The notes under the pieces: generated by a model
What the model was told of the DNA's origin: nothing
What the model saw: only the letters and a program-made list of their open reading frames with translations
Database searches by the model: none
NCBI RefSeq assembly: GCF_005144415.1
Contig: NZ_SWJE01000004.1
Coordinates: forward strand, 124,001 to 188,000
DNA length: 64,000 bases
Direction of reading: 5' to 3'
Origin: Trinickia terrae
GTDB lineage: Bacteria > Pseudomonadota > Gammaproteobacteria > Burkholderiales > Burkholderiaceae
Part shown: positions 15,716 to 24,399 of the stretch, in pieces
How positions within the stretch are numbered: the stretch's first letter is position 1
How the letters are laid out: each line of letters starts with the position of its first letter
Translations under genes and position numbers: made by a program

Positions 15716-16470
15716 GCAATGCACCGCAGTTTTTTATCCAGCAGAAGGGTGGTGCCGAAGGCACGACGGTTCGCGTGAAACTGTCGCTGCCGCACGATGA
15801 TCGATTCCGCGTGCGGACGTTCATCGCGAGCATGAAGGGCGTGGAGTTGGACGATCTCTACGTGGACGTGGAGGTCGAAGCGGCCGGAGAGATCCTCGCG
15901 CTTCTGAAAACGCGCACGGTCGACGGCGAACGCCGGGATGCGGTCTGCGGTGAACTGGCTGCGCTCACTCAGGTATCGGGCGGGGCGCAGGAAAAGGATC
16001 TTTTCGTCGCGCGTCTTGCAAACGAGCTGGATCGTGCGTTTGTCGATGCGGTGTTTGCGGCGGGCGAGCAGCCCGCGATGCGCGCCGCCGCGGGTGCGCA
16101 AGCGTTCGCCGACGCGCCTGCCGCGCCGGTGGTGGTGCCGGCGGTCGCGGGCGGGCGGGGCTGGCGTTGGCTGGTTCCTGCCACGTACAAAGCGTGGCTG
16201 CTGACCGGTGTCGCACTGTGCGCGCTCGCGCTGATCGCTGTCGGCGTGGTGCGTCAGGTTCGGGGGGCGGGCAACAACGCCGATCTGTCACTGGCGGGTT
16301 CCAATTCCGCGCTGGAAGCGCGGGTGCGCGCGCAGATCGACGACGCGGTGCGCAACCCGAACGGCACCCAGGGCTACAACGGCATGAATGTCGCGCTCGC
16401 GACCATGCGAGCCATGGGATTGAACCCGGGCAAGGCGAATGCGGGGTGTCTGGTTGGCGTCGGCAAGTAG
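15712..16470 (+). CDS. Hypothetical membrane-anchored protein
   Basis: The frame overlaps the DsbC-like gene by ATGA. It encodes 252 residues: a soluble N-terminal domain (about 1-140) without recognised motifs, an Ala/Pro linker, one transmembrane helix at about 160-182 (AWLLTGVALCALALIAVGVV) and a periplasmic tail of about 65 residues ending CLVGVGK with a single Cys. I do not recognise the family. Bitopic proteins of this shape are common accessory parts of secretion systems. It is the last gene before an AT-rich promoter region. Confidence 0.7.
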   Translation: MSNAPQFFIQQKGGAEGTTVRVKLSLPHDDRFRVRTFIASMKGVELDDLYVDVEVEAAGEILALLKTRTVDGERRDAVCGELAALTQVSGGAQEKDLFVARLANELDRAFVDAVFAAGEQPAMRAAAGAQAFADAPAAPVVVPAVAGGRGWRWLVPATYKAWLLTGVALCALALIAVGVVRQVRGAGNNADLSLAGSNSALEARVRAQIDDAVRNPNGTQGYNGMNVALATMRAMGLNPGKANAGCLVGVGK

Positions 16471-16533
16471 TTTGCCGAGGGTGCGGAGGTACGCGGTGAA
16501 GCGCAGTGTGTTTGCCGATTGACGCGGCCTGAC

Positions 16534-16665
16534 GATCAGTTCATGAGCAATACATGGGAATTGTTACAAGAGCAATTAACTTCAGCTAAAAAGTGAGAAA
16601 ATCTTAGTTTGTTTGTGGTTCAGCTAGAATACAAAAACAAAACCATTTTTTGATTCCGCCCCTCC
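16534..16665 (+). promoter_or_regulatory. AT-rich promoter region before the 331-aa gene
   Basis: The composition changes sharply to AT-rich between 16550 and 16655. A -10 like TAGAAT lies at 16625-16630; the best -35 is weak (TTAGTT at 16604-16609, spacing 15). Downstream, AAAAACAAAACCATTTTTT (about 16633-16652) is an A-tract/T-tract segment like those at other unit starts, here placed after the -10. No Shine-Dalgarno of quality precedes the ATG at 16666. Confidence 0.35.
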
Positions 16666-17661
16666 ATGATGACTCCATTGAGCAAGTTTGCGGACCTTCC
16701 AGAAGTACAGATCCGGGGCATGATCACGCACGTCAAACGTGAGTTTCCCTTCCTGGATCATTCGAGCGAAGACGCGCTCTACGTGCTGGCGCGCCTCATG
16801 ATCAACATCGACTTCATCGCTGAGAAGCGCGTCACGCCGCTGCGCTCCTCACTGCTGTTCCTGCGGCGCATCGGCGCGGCGGTCAATCCGCCTGTCGAGA
16901 CGATCAAGGAGCGTGACTTCGTCTTCCTGATCAAGATGTTCGGGCTCAAGGTGCGCAACAAGAACGGTCTGCTCGAGTTCTTGCCGGATAACGAGTGGAT
17001 CGACGATAGCGACGAAGACGGCAAGCCGGCGACCGAAGTGAAGATCGAGAACGGCAAGGACGCGCAGCTGATCGAGAAGGAAGTCTCGGACATCAAGCGT
17101 CACCGCAAGATTCACGAAAAGCGGATCGATGCGGGCACGAACCGGCTGCTTCGCTGGTACCGCGACAACTATCTCGCACTCGTTCTGGCTGAGCGCGTGC
17201 TCAAGGAGAACGAGAAGATCGGCGAAGCGCGCGAGTTTCTGCGCGTGCATCACGACGTGAAGGACCACGAGTACGTGCGGATCCGAAAGCGAGCGTTCGA
17301 GCTCGGCTTGATCGAGAGTTCGCGCACGGCGCGTCGAAAGAACATGCGCGTGACGCTCGACATGGATTGCGCTGTCTGGATCGAGCAGCTGCTTCGTGAG
17401 ACGCGGTTTCGTAGCCGCACGCCGACGTACGTGGTCAATACCTGTTTGCGCGACCTCTACGAAATGAGCAATTCGGGCAGGAAGATGCCGCCTGCGCCGA
17501 AGCTCATGATGAGCGACGATCTGGAGGAAGGGTTCGAAGCTGCGCCCGCGAGGGCGGGGCGTGCGCCTGTGAGCGGCGCGGCTGCCTCTGCCAAGGGCGG
17601 CGCCAAGCCGGCACCTGCTGCGAAGAAGAAGCCGGCGGTGCGCCGCACGTCGCGCGCTTGA
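16666..17661 (+). CDS. Hypothetical protein (331 aa), possibly DNA-binding
   Basis: The product is highly charged and rich in Arg/Lys, without signal or membrane segments. The middle (about 140-220) is helical with many E/K/R residues, a segment around residues 222-265 (MRVTLDMDCAVWIEQLLRE) looks like a beta-strand followed by two helices, and the tail is a Lys/Ala/Pro-rich disordered region resembling nucleic-acid-binding tails. I do not recognise the family. The layout could suit a plasmid-type partition or transfer DNA-processing accessory protein, but that is a guess. It is followed by a small gene after 12 bp. Confidence 0.65.
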   Translation: MMTPLSKFADLPEVQIRGMITHVKREFPFLDHSSEDALYVLARLMINIDFIAEKRVTPLRSSLLFLRRIGAAVNPPVETIKERDFVFLIKMFGLKVRNKNGLLEFLPDNEWIDDSDEDGKPATEVKIENGKDAQLIEKEVSDIKRHRKIHEKRIDAGTNRLLRWYRDNYLALVLAERVLKENEKIGEAREFLRVHHDVKDHEYVRIRKRAFELGLIESSRTARRKNMRVTLDMDCAVWIEQLLRETRFRSRTPTYVVNTCLRDLYEMSNSGRKMPPAPKLMMSDDLEEGFEAAPARAGRAPVSGAAASAKGGAKPAPAAKKKPAVRRTSRA

Positions 17662-17673
17662 CGGGAGGCGCGG

Positions 17674-18084
17674 ATGACTATCGAACGACTGACGCCGGGT
17701 GTGATCGTCGAATTGGACGATCCGGTGATGGGCGGAAACAAATTAGGCCTGGTGGATGAATCCGGCGTGGGTTATTTCGACCTCTTGGATGACGGCGAGA
17801 TTCCGAAGCCGATCCAGGCCGAATTCAATCCGCGTTCGCTCGGCCCGATTGAAACGTGGATCGGGGGGGTGCCGCCCGAGCGCCGCGAATGGTGGGTGCA
17901 AGCATGGCGCGAATTGAGCCGCCGCAGGCTGGACATCCTGACCTTGGCGCGCGCGTTGCGCTGGGGGCTGGACAATCAGAGCGTGGACATCGATCTCATC
18001 GAGCAGATGGGGCGCGAAGCCTCGCAACGCATTCAGGCCGGTCGCAAGCAGATCGCGCAGGCGTTTTCGGGGGGCGGCCGCTAA
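17674..18084 (+). CDS. Hypothetical protein (136 aa)
   Basis: The ATG is preceded by GGGAGG 6 bp upstream, and the gene lies 12 bp after the 331-aa frame, so the two are probably co-transcribed. The protein starts with a beta-rich segment (TPGVIVELDDPVMGGNKLGLV), has a Trp-rich middle (PERREWWVQAWRELSRRR) and a helical C-terminus. No family is recognised. A strong terminator follows 29 bp after its stop, so it closes the unit. Confidence 0.65.
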   Translation: MTIERLTPGVIVELDDPVMGGNKLGLVDESGVGYFDLLDDGEIPKPIQAEFNPRSLGPIETWIGGVPPERREWWVQAWRELSRRRLDILTLARALRWGLDNQSVDIDLIEQMGREASQRIQAGRKQIAQAFSGGGR

Positions 18085-18112
18085 ACCTCAACCTTTGCAC
18101 AATATGTGGGAG

Positions 18113-18137
18113 CCCGGCCATTGCGCCGGGTTTTTTT
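18113..18137 (+). terminator. Rho-independent terminator
   Basis: Stem CCCGGC (18113-18118) pairs with GCCGGG (18125-18130) around a six-base loop and is followed by seven T residues (18131-18137). It lies just after the 17674-18084 gene. Confidence 0.85.
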
Positions 18138-18253
18138 GTATCCTTCACAGTAAGAACTGCCCATATTTGAGGGAGAAATGTCAAATTCTGTGGGTATTGG
18201 TTCATTCGTAATATAAAATCGAATACGAAAAAGCAATGCAGCGAGGCGCATCT

Positions 18254-18724
18254 ATGGACGACCCCACGACCCTCTTGCTGGAAGCTGCGCGGGATATCGC
18301 GCAGGAAGTCGCCGCAATTTTTGTCGCGGGCGGGGGCCGGATGCTGGTCGACGGCGAGGTGCTCACGCCGGAGCAGGTCGCGTCGCCAGCGGGGGCGCTG
18401 GGGCCGCTGTTGCTGTGGGCGGGGGATTTCACCCGCGGGCAGGGCGTCCGATTCGCGTCTTCGAACTTCGTGCGCGATGAGAGGGCGCTCGCGGGTTTCC
18501 GGCCTCGCGACATCGTCATTGCGCAAGTCTCCGGGGATGCATCGAAAGATACGTCGGCGGAGACGATTCTTGCGTTCTCCCACTTCCTGCGCAAGGTCTG
18601 CTTCAACCTCGATCACCATCCTGAAATCGATCTGACTCCGGTCTGCGAGAGTTTCCGCAGATGGTGCGAGGCGAATGTCGTGAGCCAGGCCGATGGGCAG
18701 CGAGGCGGCGAAACCCGCGCGTAA
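18254..18724 (+). CDS. Hypothetical protein (156 aa)
   Basis: ATG 18254 has GCGAGG about 7 bp upstream and is preferred over ATG 18236. A TATAAAAT box lies at about 18212-18219, a plausible -10 although no good -35 is seen. The protein is soluble, acidic and mostly helical, with 'LLLEAARDIAQEVAAIFV' at the start and 'CFNLDHHPEIDLTPVCESF' near the end. I do not recognise a family. It stands alone between a terminator and the next promoter, so it may be controlled separately from the transfer genes. Confidence 0.6.
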   Translation: MDDPTTLLLEAARDIAQEVAAIFVAGGGRMLVDGEVLTPEQVASPAGALGPLLLWAGDFTRGQGVRFASSNFVRDERALAGFRPRDIVIAQVSGDASKDTSAETILAFSHFLRKVCFNLDHHPEIDLTPVCESFRRWCEANVVSQADGQRGGETRA

Positions 18725-18813
18725 AAATGAAGCTGCGCAAGTTGCCCTGACGCAGTCGTGCGGTGTGATGGCGGTGGCATTCTTGTGTCTTGCCCAGGGT
18801 TCGGGTATGAGTC

Positions 18814-18854
18814 AAAAAGAAAAATGTTTTTACTCCATTTCGATGGATTAAAAT
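18814..18854 (+). promoter_or_regulatory. A-tract/T-tract promoter of the 18.9-25.4 kb operon
   Basis: A-rich tract (18814-18824, interrupted by G), TG, T5 (18827-18831), then CGATGGAT and TAAAAT at 18849-18854. The core TTTCGATGGATTAAAATG is close to the sequence over the dotF promoter (4017-4033). The operon's first start codon is at 18890, giving a leader of about 30 nt. Confidence 0.5.
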
Positions 18855-18889
18855 GCACGCAAACGAAAAAACACGAGGGATTTGCAGAA

Positions 18890-19414
18890 ATGATTGGAGA
18901 GGCCAGGGGTGGGCAGGGTGATTTCGAGTCGGGTGGCGATTTTCGCGTGTCGAGCCGGGAGGACGTTGCTCAGCACTTTCTGATGCGAGATCCGACCGGG
19001 CAGATGCTTTCCACGCTGCACTACCTGGGAACCGTCGAAGACTGGGTCTTCCATCGGCTCGCCGAGCACGGCCAGCCGATGCGAGAAGAGGTGCGGGTCC
19101 GCCTGCAGCGGCTCGACGCGGTGATCACCCAGTATCGGGAGCAGATCCCGCCGGACAACGCCCAGTTTCTGCTGATCCTCTCGTGGCTCGATACGCAGGA
19201 AAGTCTCTACACGCTGGAGTACCTGCACCGGTATCAGCCGGAGTTTTTCGAGCGGCTGCTCGAGCATTGCCGCGATCTGGTTCGCAATGACGCGACGGCC
19301 AACCACCTGTTTGGCCGATTCATGGTGGTGTTGCGCACCCGGCTATATGACCAGATCTTCGCGCCGGACAACGTCCAGTTCGTCGCTCGCATTCTCATGG
19401 AGAGGGAAGCATGA
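18890..19414 (+). CDS. Hypothetical protein (174 aa), first gene of the exported-protein operon
   Basis: ATG 18890 follows GAGGG and a predicted promoter; the reading frame is open further upstream but that part contains the promoter. The product is soluble, acidic and helical, with many aromatic residues (LSTLHYLGTVEDWVFHRL, SWLDTQESLYTLEYLHRYQPEFFERLL) and no signal peptide. No family is recognised. Its stop overlaps the next start (ATGA 19411-19414), as do most genes down to 23,270, so it belongs to one translationally coupled operon. Confidence 0.6.
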   Translation: MIGEARGGQGDFESGGDFRVSSREDVAQHFLMRDPTGQMLSTLHYLGTVEDWVFHRLAEHGQPMREEVRVRLQRLDAVITQYREQIPPDNAQFLLILSWLDTQESLYTLEYLHRYQPEFFERLLEHCRDLVRNDATANHLFGRFMVVLRTRLYDQIFAPDNVQFVARILMEREA

Positions 19415-20193
19415 AGGGGGTTCCTGATAACGTACGTGCCGTGTTTCGCAGCAACAAGATGAGTTACCTGGTTGGGGCGGTTTTCGGGGCGGCGATCGTC
19501 ACTGTCGTGGGCGTGAAGGCGCAGCAGGCTTTGACCACGCCGTCCGCGACCGATGCCTACCCTTGCGCGATCGCTACCGCGGCCAACACAGCGCTCAATA
19601 ACCAGATAACGATAATCGGCACGACACAGCCGGATCCGTCGAAGTATTTCACGGTCGGCGGCGTATCCAGCTGCATCGGGCCGATTGCGAATATCGACCT
19701 GTCCAACCTGATTCCGGACCCGATGGGCCTGCTGACGTCGCTCGCCCAGGCGGCCATCCAGACGGCCGTCCAAAAGGCGTGCACGGCGGTGCGGAGCAGC
19801 CTCTCCGACTATATCGGCAAGTACAACCAGGTGGCCGGGATGATCAACGGCGGCACGCAGGGCATGCTCTCCACCGCGCTTGGACAGGCAGTGGGCATGA
19901 ACTTGACGAACTACGGGACGAACTATGCCGCGCCTGCGGGATCGCAGCTCGTGGTCAATCCGCTCGCGACCGTGACGAATGCGGCGAACGCGGCAGTGGG
20001 TGCGCAGTTGTCGTCGGCGCAGCAAAGCGTGACGTCGACGGTGCAGAGCACGCTGGCGCCCGTGAATTCGGCCTATAAGAGCGCAGCCGGCAGCGTGACG
20101 TCGGCAGTGAGCGGCGCGGTGACGTCGGTTCAGAACGGCGTTCAAAACGGCGCTACTTCGCTGGGCAACAGCATTTTCGGGGCCTCGAACTGA
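19411..20193 (+). CDS. Exported or anchored hypothetical protein with Val/Thr/Ser-rich tail
   Basis: The 260-residue protein has a signal anchor or signal peptide at about residues 17-38 (SYLVGAVFGAAIVTVVGV), two early Cys (YPCAIA, SSCIGP) and one later (KACTAV). Its last 70 residues form a low-charge repeat of Ala/Val/Ser/Thr/Gln (QSVTSTVQSTLAPV). No family is recognised. It overlaps the first gene of the operon and is followed by three related exported proteins, so it probably works with them at the cell envelope. Confidence 0.65.
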   Translation: MKGVPDNVRAVFRSNKMSYLVGAVFGAAIVTVVGVKAQQALTTPSATDAYPCAIATAANTALNNQITIIGTTQPDPSKYFTVGGVSSCIGPIANIDLSNLIPDPMGLLTSLAQAAIQTAVQKACTAVRSSLSDYIGKYNQVAGMINGGTQGMLSTALGQAVGMNLTNYGTNYAAPAGSQLVVNPLATVTNAANAAVGAQLSSAQQSVTSTVQSTLAPVNSAYKSAAGSVTSAVSGAVTSVQNGVQNGATSLGNSIFGASN

Positions 20194-20194
20194 T

Positions 20195-21007
20195 ATGCGG
20201 CGTGCTCTCGGAATGGGGCTGATGGGGGTTGCGCTGGCTGCGCCGGGCCTCTCGCATGCGCAGGTGACCTCTTGGGTGCAGCAAATGGAGAGGATGGTCT
20301 CCTCGCTCGGAGTGGTCACGAAACAGCTGTCGGCCAGCGCATCGAATTCCGATTCGATGCGGATGCAGGCAGAGCAGGCTTTCCAGTCCACGATGGGGGA
20401 TGCGGCGACGACAACGCAAGTGCGCCAGATCGTCCAGGATTTTGGCCCGAATGGTCAGCTGATCGATTCCTGCTACCAGCTCGGGATGGCGGCTCAGGTT
20501 CAGTTGACCGAAAGCAAGACCAGTGGGCAAGCATCGAGCGCGATGGCGCGGCTGTATACGCTGTCCGATAGCGGTGTGGGCAGTGCAGGGGGAGTCCTCG
20601 GCGCTCTCGGAGGCACCAGCCAGGTGACGCAGTTTCCGTTTGCCGCGTCCGTCGCGCAGCGCGTCTCGCGGCAGTTGACGCGTTACTGCACCGTTTCCCA
20701 GGCGCAGCTGGGGTACTGCACGCTGAATCCGAACGGCATGCAGGCCGGCGATGCGGATTTCTCGCTGCACTTGCAACCGGGCAAGACCTATGGGTGGGAT
20801 CAGACCGAGGCATCGACGGATTTCATCAAGACGATCGCGCCGATTCGTCCCACTCCCACCAGCCAGGCCTGCACGAGCACGGCGTGCATCGCGGCCCGGC
20901 AAGCACGTATTCAGCAAGAGACCATGATGTCGATGGCGCGATATTCGTTCTTCCGTTTCACGGAGGCGCACGAGACCCAGAAGGTCGGCGAGGGGCAGGC
21001 GCAATGA
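20195..21007 (+). CDS. Exported paralogue 1 of 3 (CT-GLC motif family)
   Basis: The 270-residue protein starts with a signal peptide (cleavage near SHAQV). It shares with the next two products an early 'V.TKQLSASASNSD' segment (about residues 43-56) and a cysteine motif 'RYCTVSQAQLGYC' near residue 163, followed by an Asp/Ser stretch. A further Cys pair (ACTSTAC) lies near the C-terminus. It is the shortest copy and lacks the C-terminal helical region of the other two. The family is unknown to me. It begins 1 bp after the preceding gene and overlaps the next. Confidence 0.7.
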   Translation: MRRALGMGLMGVALAAPGLSHAQVTSWVQQMERMVSSLGVVTKQLSASASNSDSMRMQAEQAFQSTMGDAATTTQVRQIVQDFGPNGQLIDSCYQLGMAAQVQLTESKTSGQASSAMARLYTLSDSGVGSAGGVLGALGGTSQVTQFPFAASVAQRVSRQLTRYCTVSQAQLGYCTLNPNGMQAGDADFSLHLQPGKTYGWDQTEASTDFIKTIAPIRPTPTSQACTSTACIAARQARIQQETMMSMARYSFFRFTEAHETQKVGEGQAQ

Positions 21008-22131
21008 AGAGACTCGATAAGGTGAAAGCGTCGGGTGGCGTGCGCCGCATCGCTGTGGCGAGCGTGCTCCTGTTCGCCGGCGCGGGGGCGGCATGGGCTT
21101 CCTGCGGCGGAACCGAGGCGCTGGTCAACAAGGCTGCTGCCGGGCTTGCCGGCACGATCATTGGAGCGATCTCGGCGGCTACAGGCTCGATCACGGCGCT
21201 CGATGAGGCGCAGACGGAAGAGCTGATCGGCTCGATCAAGGTGCTGACGAAGCAGGTCCAGACGTCGACGTCGAATAGCGACGACTCCACGCGGCAGGCG
21301 GAGGAGGCGGGGGCGTCGTTCCAGACGGCTCTCGCAACCAACGAAGTAATCAACAAGATGGTGCTCGATTTGAAGTCGCAAGGCTACGATCCGTGCGCGC
21401 AGGCGAGCGCGACCAAGCAGATGGCAACGGCCGAGGCGCAGGTGACGGCCGCGCTTCCGCAGCGCATTGCAGCGGAAGTGCAGGCGGGCGGCGGACGCTA
21501 TGGGGATCTTTCCACGGTGCTGCGGCAGCGCGAGCAACAGCATAAGGCGCTGTTCTGCACGCAAGCCGAAGTGACGGCGGGGCTGTGTTCGAGCCTCGGC
21601 GCTGTGCCGGGGGGCGACTCGAATGCGTCGCTGATCTTCAGCTCGGATACGAGCCCAAACATGTTGGCCGCGAAGAACGCGGCGATCAACAACATCATCG
21701 GCATGCCGGACGCGTTGCCGCCGGCCGGCTCCGCGAATACGCCGCAAGGCCAGGCCTACCTGTTGGCGAAGAAACAGAAAGATGCTTTTCTGGCGTTCCC
21801 CGCCTATTCGCTGAAGGCGATCCAGTCCGACGCCGAGGGCTTCGACTCGTTCATGTCCGAGCGTGTCGGCCAGTATTTCGGAACGGATCGTGCCGCCCAA
21901 TGGGCACACGATCAGGCGTCCGAGGCGGAGCGCGGCGTGCTGGTGGACACGGTGAAAATCGAAGGCTTGCTCCTGAAGCTGCATGAGCGTCAGCTGAAGC
22001 AGTCGCTGCGCGCGGAGGCGGATCAAGCGGCCGAGCTCGCGCTCGAGAACAAGAGGATCAATGGTCAGAGGGTCGAGGCGGCGCAGATGGCTGTCGCAGC
22101 GGCCAACGCTCGTTCAAAGGTGGCGCCGTGA
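21004..22131 (+). CDS. Exported paralogue 2 of 3 (CT-GLC motif family)
   Basis: The 375-residue product starts at ATG 21004, overlapping the previous stop; its frame is open further upstream but that is inside the previous gene. A signal peptide ends near AWAS. 'VLTKQVQTSTSNSDDS' (about residue 80) and 'LFCTQAEVTAGLC' (about 184) align with its neighbours. The C-terminal third carries 'SEAERGVLVDTVKIEGL' and a long Ala/Glu/Arg-rich helix. Function unknown; an envelope or surface part of the transfer apparatus is a guess from context. Confidence 0.7.
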   Translation: MKRLDKVKASGGVRRIAVASVLLFAGAGAAWASCGGTEALVNKAAAGLAGTIIGAISAATGSITALDEAQTEELIGSIKVLTKQVQTSTSNSDDSTRQAEEAGASFQTALATNEVINKMVLDLKSQGYDPCAQASATKQMATAEAQVTAALPQRIAAEVQAGGGRYGDLSTVLRQREQQHKALFCTQAEVTAGLCSSLGAVPGGDSNASLIFSSDTSPNMLAAKNAAINNIIGMPDALPPAGSANTPQGQAYLLAKKQKDAFLAFPAYSLKAIQSDAEGFDSFMSERVGQYFGTDRAAQWAHDQASEAERGVLVDTVKIEGLLLKLHERQLKQSLRAEADQAAELALENKRINGQRVEAAQMAVAAANARSKVAP

Positions 22132-23270
22132 ATCGCACATTGAAGAAGACGGTGGCCGGGATGACGTTGCTGTCGTTCGCGGGGGTGGTCGCCGCCTCGG
22201 GGTGTCCGGCTGTGGCCGATTCGATCTGGGAGGAGGGGATGGTGGCCGCCGGCGGGGCAATGACGTCGGCGATCACCGGCATGGTGAATGCCGTCAGCGC
22301 CGAGCGGTCATATAACCTTCAGAGAGTGACAGGGGCGCTGAAGGTGCTTGCCGAGCAGATCAACTCGTCGGCGAACAATTCGAACAGCCAGCTGCGGAGC
22401 GCCAAGGAGGCGGCCGCAAGCGTGCAAGCAGACATCTACAACTTCAAGGGGATCTCGAAGGCGCTGTTCGACTATGGGCCGAGGACGGGCCAGGGGTACA
22501 ACCCCTGCGTCGAGCAGGATCGTTCGAAGAACCTCAACGTCGCGCTCGGCGAGGCAAGCAATGACATGCAGGAAAAGGTCATTCGCGAAATCGACGCGGC
22601 TCCCGGTGCGTTTGTTCCGGATCGCGGCGTTGCGATCGCACAGCGGATGAGGGATGCGGCGAACCTGTACTGCACGCCGGGCGACGCGGCAGCTGGGCTG
22701 TGTTCTGCGCCGGGTCCGATGGCCGGAAAGGATCTCGATGCGTCGAACTTTTTCGCGTCGGCGCCGGGAGGTTCGACCCAGTCCAATGCGAAATCCGCGC
22801 TGCTGAACAATTTGTTCGGCCTGCCTGCCGTGGCCTTGCCGGCATCGGCGGTGGCGACGCCGGTCGGCCAGGCTTTTCTGGACCAGAAGCGCACATCCGA
22901 TGCAGTGAATTCGGTGGCGCAAGCTTCGCTCAAATCGATTCAGTCGTGGACCGAGGCGCGCAGCAGCACTGGCGGCGCCACGGATAACCAGAGCGTGCTC
23001 GACGCATTGAGCTCGAAGGTGGATACCTATGCCGGCGGCGCCGATTACGACAACTGGGCTGCCGCGCAGACCTCCCAGAGCGAGCGCGGTCTGCTGGTCG
23101 AGCTCGCCAAGATGGAGGCGCTCGATCTGTCCATGGGCTATATGGAATACCAGTCCGAGGAACGCCGCGAGGCCGCGGCGGCGGCGAAACTCGCATTGAT
23201 GGCGGGCCAGATGCCGAATTCGGATGCGACGGCGCAAGCGGCCCTGGCGCGCTCGCGGGTGACGCAATGA
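22128..23270 (+). CDS. Exported paralogue 3 of 3 (CT-GLC motif family)
   Basis: The GTG start overlaps the previous stop (GTGA). The 380-residue protein has a signal peptide (cleavage near VAASG), 'VLAEQINSSANNSNSQ' (about residue 70), 'LYCTPGDAAAGLC' (about 180) and 'SERGLLVELAKMEAL' near the end, all aligned with paralogue 2. The two share overall layout and length, consistent with tandem duplication. No known family is recognised. The conserved cysteines would need oxidation in the periplasm, which the element's own DsbC-like protein could serve. Confidence 0.7.
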   Translation: MNRTLKKTVAGMTLLSFAGVVAASGCPAVADSIWEEGMVAAGGAMTSAITGMVNAVSAERSYNLQRVTGALKVLAEQINSSANNSNSQLRSAKEAAASVQADIYNFKGISKALFDYGPRTGQGYNPCVEQDRSKNLNVALGEASNDMQEKVIREIDAAPGAFVPDRGVAIAQRMRDAANLYCTPGDAAAGLCSAPGPMAGKDLDASNFFASAPGGSTQSNAKSALLNNLFGLPAVALPASAVATPVGQAFLDQKRTSDAVNSVAQASLKSIQSWTEARSSTGGATDNQSVLDALSSKVDTYAGGADYDNWAAAQTSQSERGLLVELAKMEALDLSMGYMEYQSEERREAAAAAKLALMAGQMPNSDATAQAALARSRVTQ

Positions 23271-24376
23271 CGTTGCGCACGCAGGCTTGGTGGGCGGGGC
23301 TGGCGGTAACGTTGAGCGTTGCGGTCCCGGTCAGGGCATGGGCTGACGCGTGCTTGGCCGAGCCGGTCGACATCCCGAATCAATTGGTGACGAGCACGTT
23401 CGGCAAGACCCGCCTCCTGAAACAGTACGCGGCGCCGCGCGTTCACTGGGGAGTCGACTTCCACGCGAGAGACTTGTCCGGCAAGCCCGCGCAACTGAAG
23501 GCAGTCGACAACGGAACCGTGATCGGGGCCGGGTGGTGGGGGCACGGCTACGGGAACCGCGTGGCTTTGCGTCGCGCGAACGGCGATGTCGTGATCTACA
23601 ACCACATGTCGACGGTGGATCCGAAACTCAAGGGCGGCTCACTGGTCGGTTTCCAAACCGGCGGTGCGGCGGTTGGGGCCACACAGGTGTCGGCGGGCGA
23701 TATCTTGGGCGTGGCGGGCGGGATGGGCGATCACATGGACCGCCCGGATCTGCCGGTGCATCTGCATCTGGAATATGTGACCGGCTACGGCGGGGTCAAG
23801 CTGCGGGAGACGAACGACGGCACCGACAAGACGCGAAGCCGCTATCTGCGCAATGCGTTGGAGTATTCGTGCAAGACTTACCCGTTCGCAAGCGATGCCG
23901 GGCCCGTCACAAACGGGACGGGGGGCGCGGCACCCTCGCCGTCCGAGACCGGTGGGGCGGCGGCCGCGAACTCGACGGTGCCGGTTTCTGCCGATCAGAT
24001 CTACGAGGCGCAGCAGACGCAGCCGTCCGTGACGGCAAAGGAGCGATATGGGTTCCCGGATCAGCCGCCCTATGCCACTTACGATGGGATGAGCGAAGCG
24101 CAGATCACAGATGCGGAAGTGACGCGCCGACTGATGGATACGGAATGGGAGGTCAAGCTGACTGGTTGGAGTTCACGAGGTATTTTGGCCGAGATTGCGA
24201 GAATGCATGGTGTAAAGTTATGGCTCGACGCGAAAATAGCAGAAAAAAAGAGGCGAATTGAAGCCATGCAGGCGATGGCGCTCGCGCTGCAAGCAAATCG
24301 CGACATGCAACCGGCAGTGAATGCCGCCTACCAGCAGGTGGTGAGTGGTGCGGCACGGGGGATGGTCGGCCACTGA
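23267..24376 (+). CDS. Exported M23-family peptidoglycan endopeptidase
   Basis: The 369-residue protein has a signal peptide (to about residue 27) and an M23/LytM domain: 'HWGVDF' with His60 and Asp64, 'YNHMS' and 'VHLHLEY' with His165 and His167, which together form the zinc site and active site. Such enzymes cut peptide cross-links; with the SLT protein at 14.3 kb the element encodes both glycan- and peptide-cutting activities for crossing the wall. The C-terminal 150 residues are an unrecognised extension with a helical end. It overlaps paralogue 3 by four bases. Confidence 0.85.
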   Translation: MTLRTQAWWAGLAVTLSVAVPVRAWADACLAEPVDIPNQLVTSTFGKTRLLKQYAAPRVHWGVDFHARDLSGKPAQLKAVDNGTVIGAGWWGHGYGNRVALRRANGDVVIYNHMSTVDPKLKGGSLVGFQTGGAAVGATQVSAGDILGVAGGMGDHMDRPDLPVHLHLEYVTGYGGVKLRETNDGTDKTRSRYLRNALEYSCKTYPFASDAGPVTNGTGGAAPSPSETGGAAAANSTVPVSADQIYEAQQTQPSVTAKERYGFPDQPPYATYDGMSEAQITDAEVTRRLMDTEWEVKLTGWSSRGILAEIARMHGVKLWLDAKIAEKKRRIEAMQAMALALQANRDMQPAVNAAYQQVVSGAARGMVGH

Positions 24377-24399
24377 TCATCGTGAAGCGGGAGTGGATG

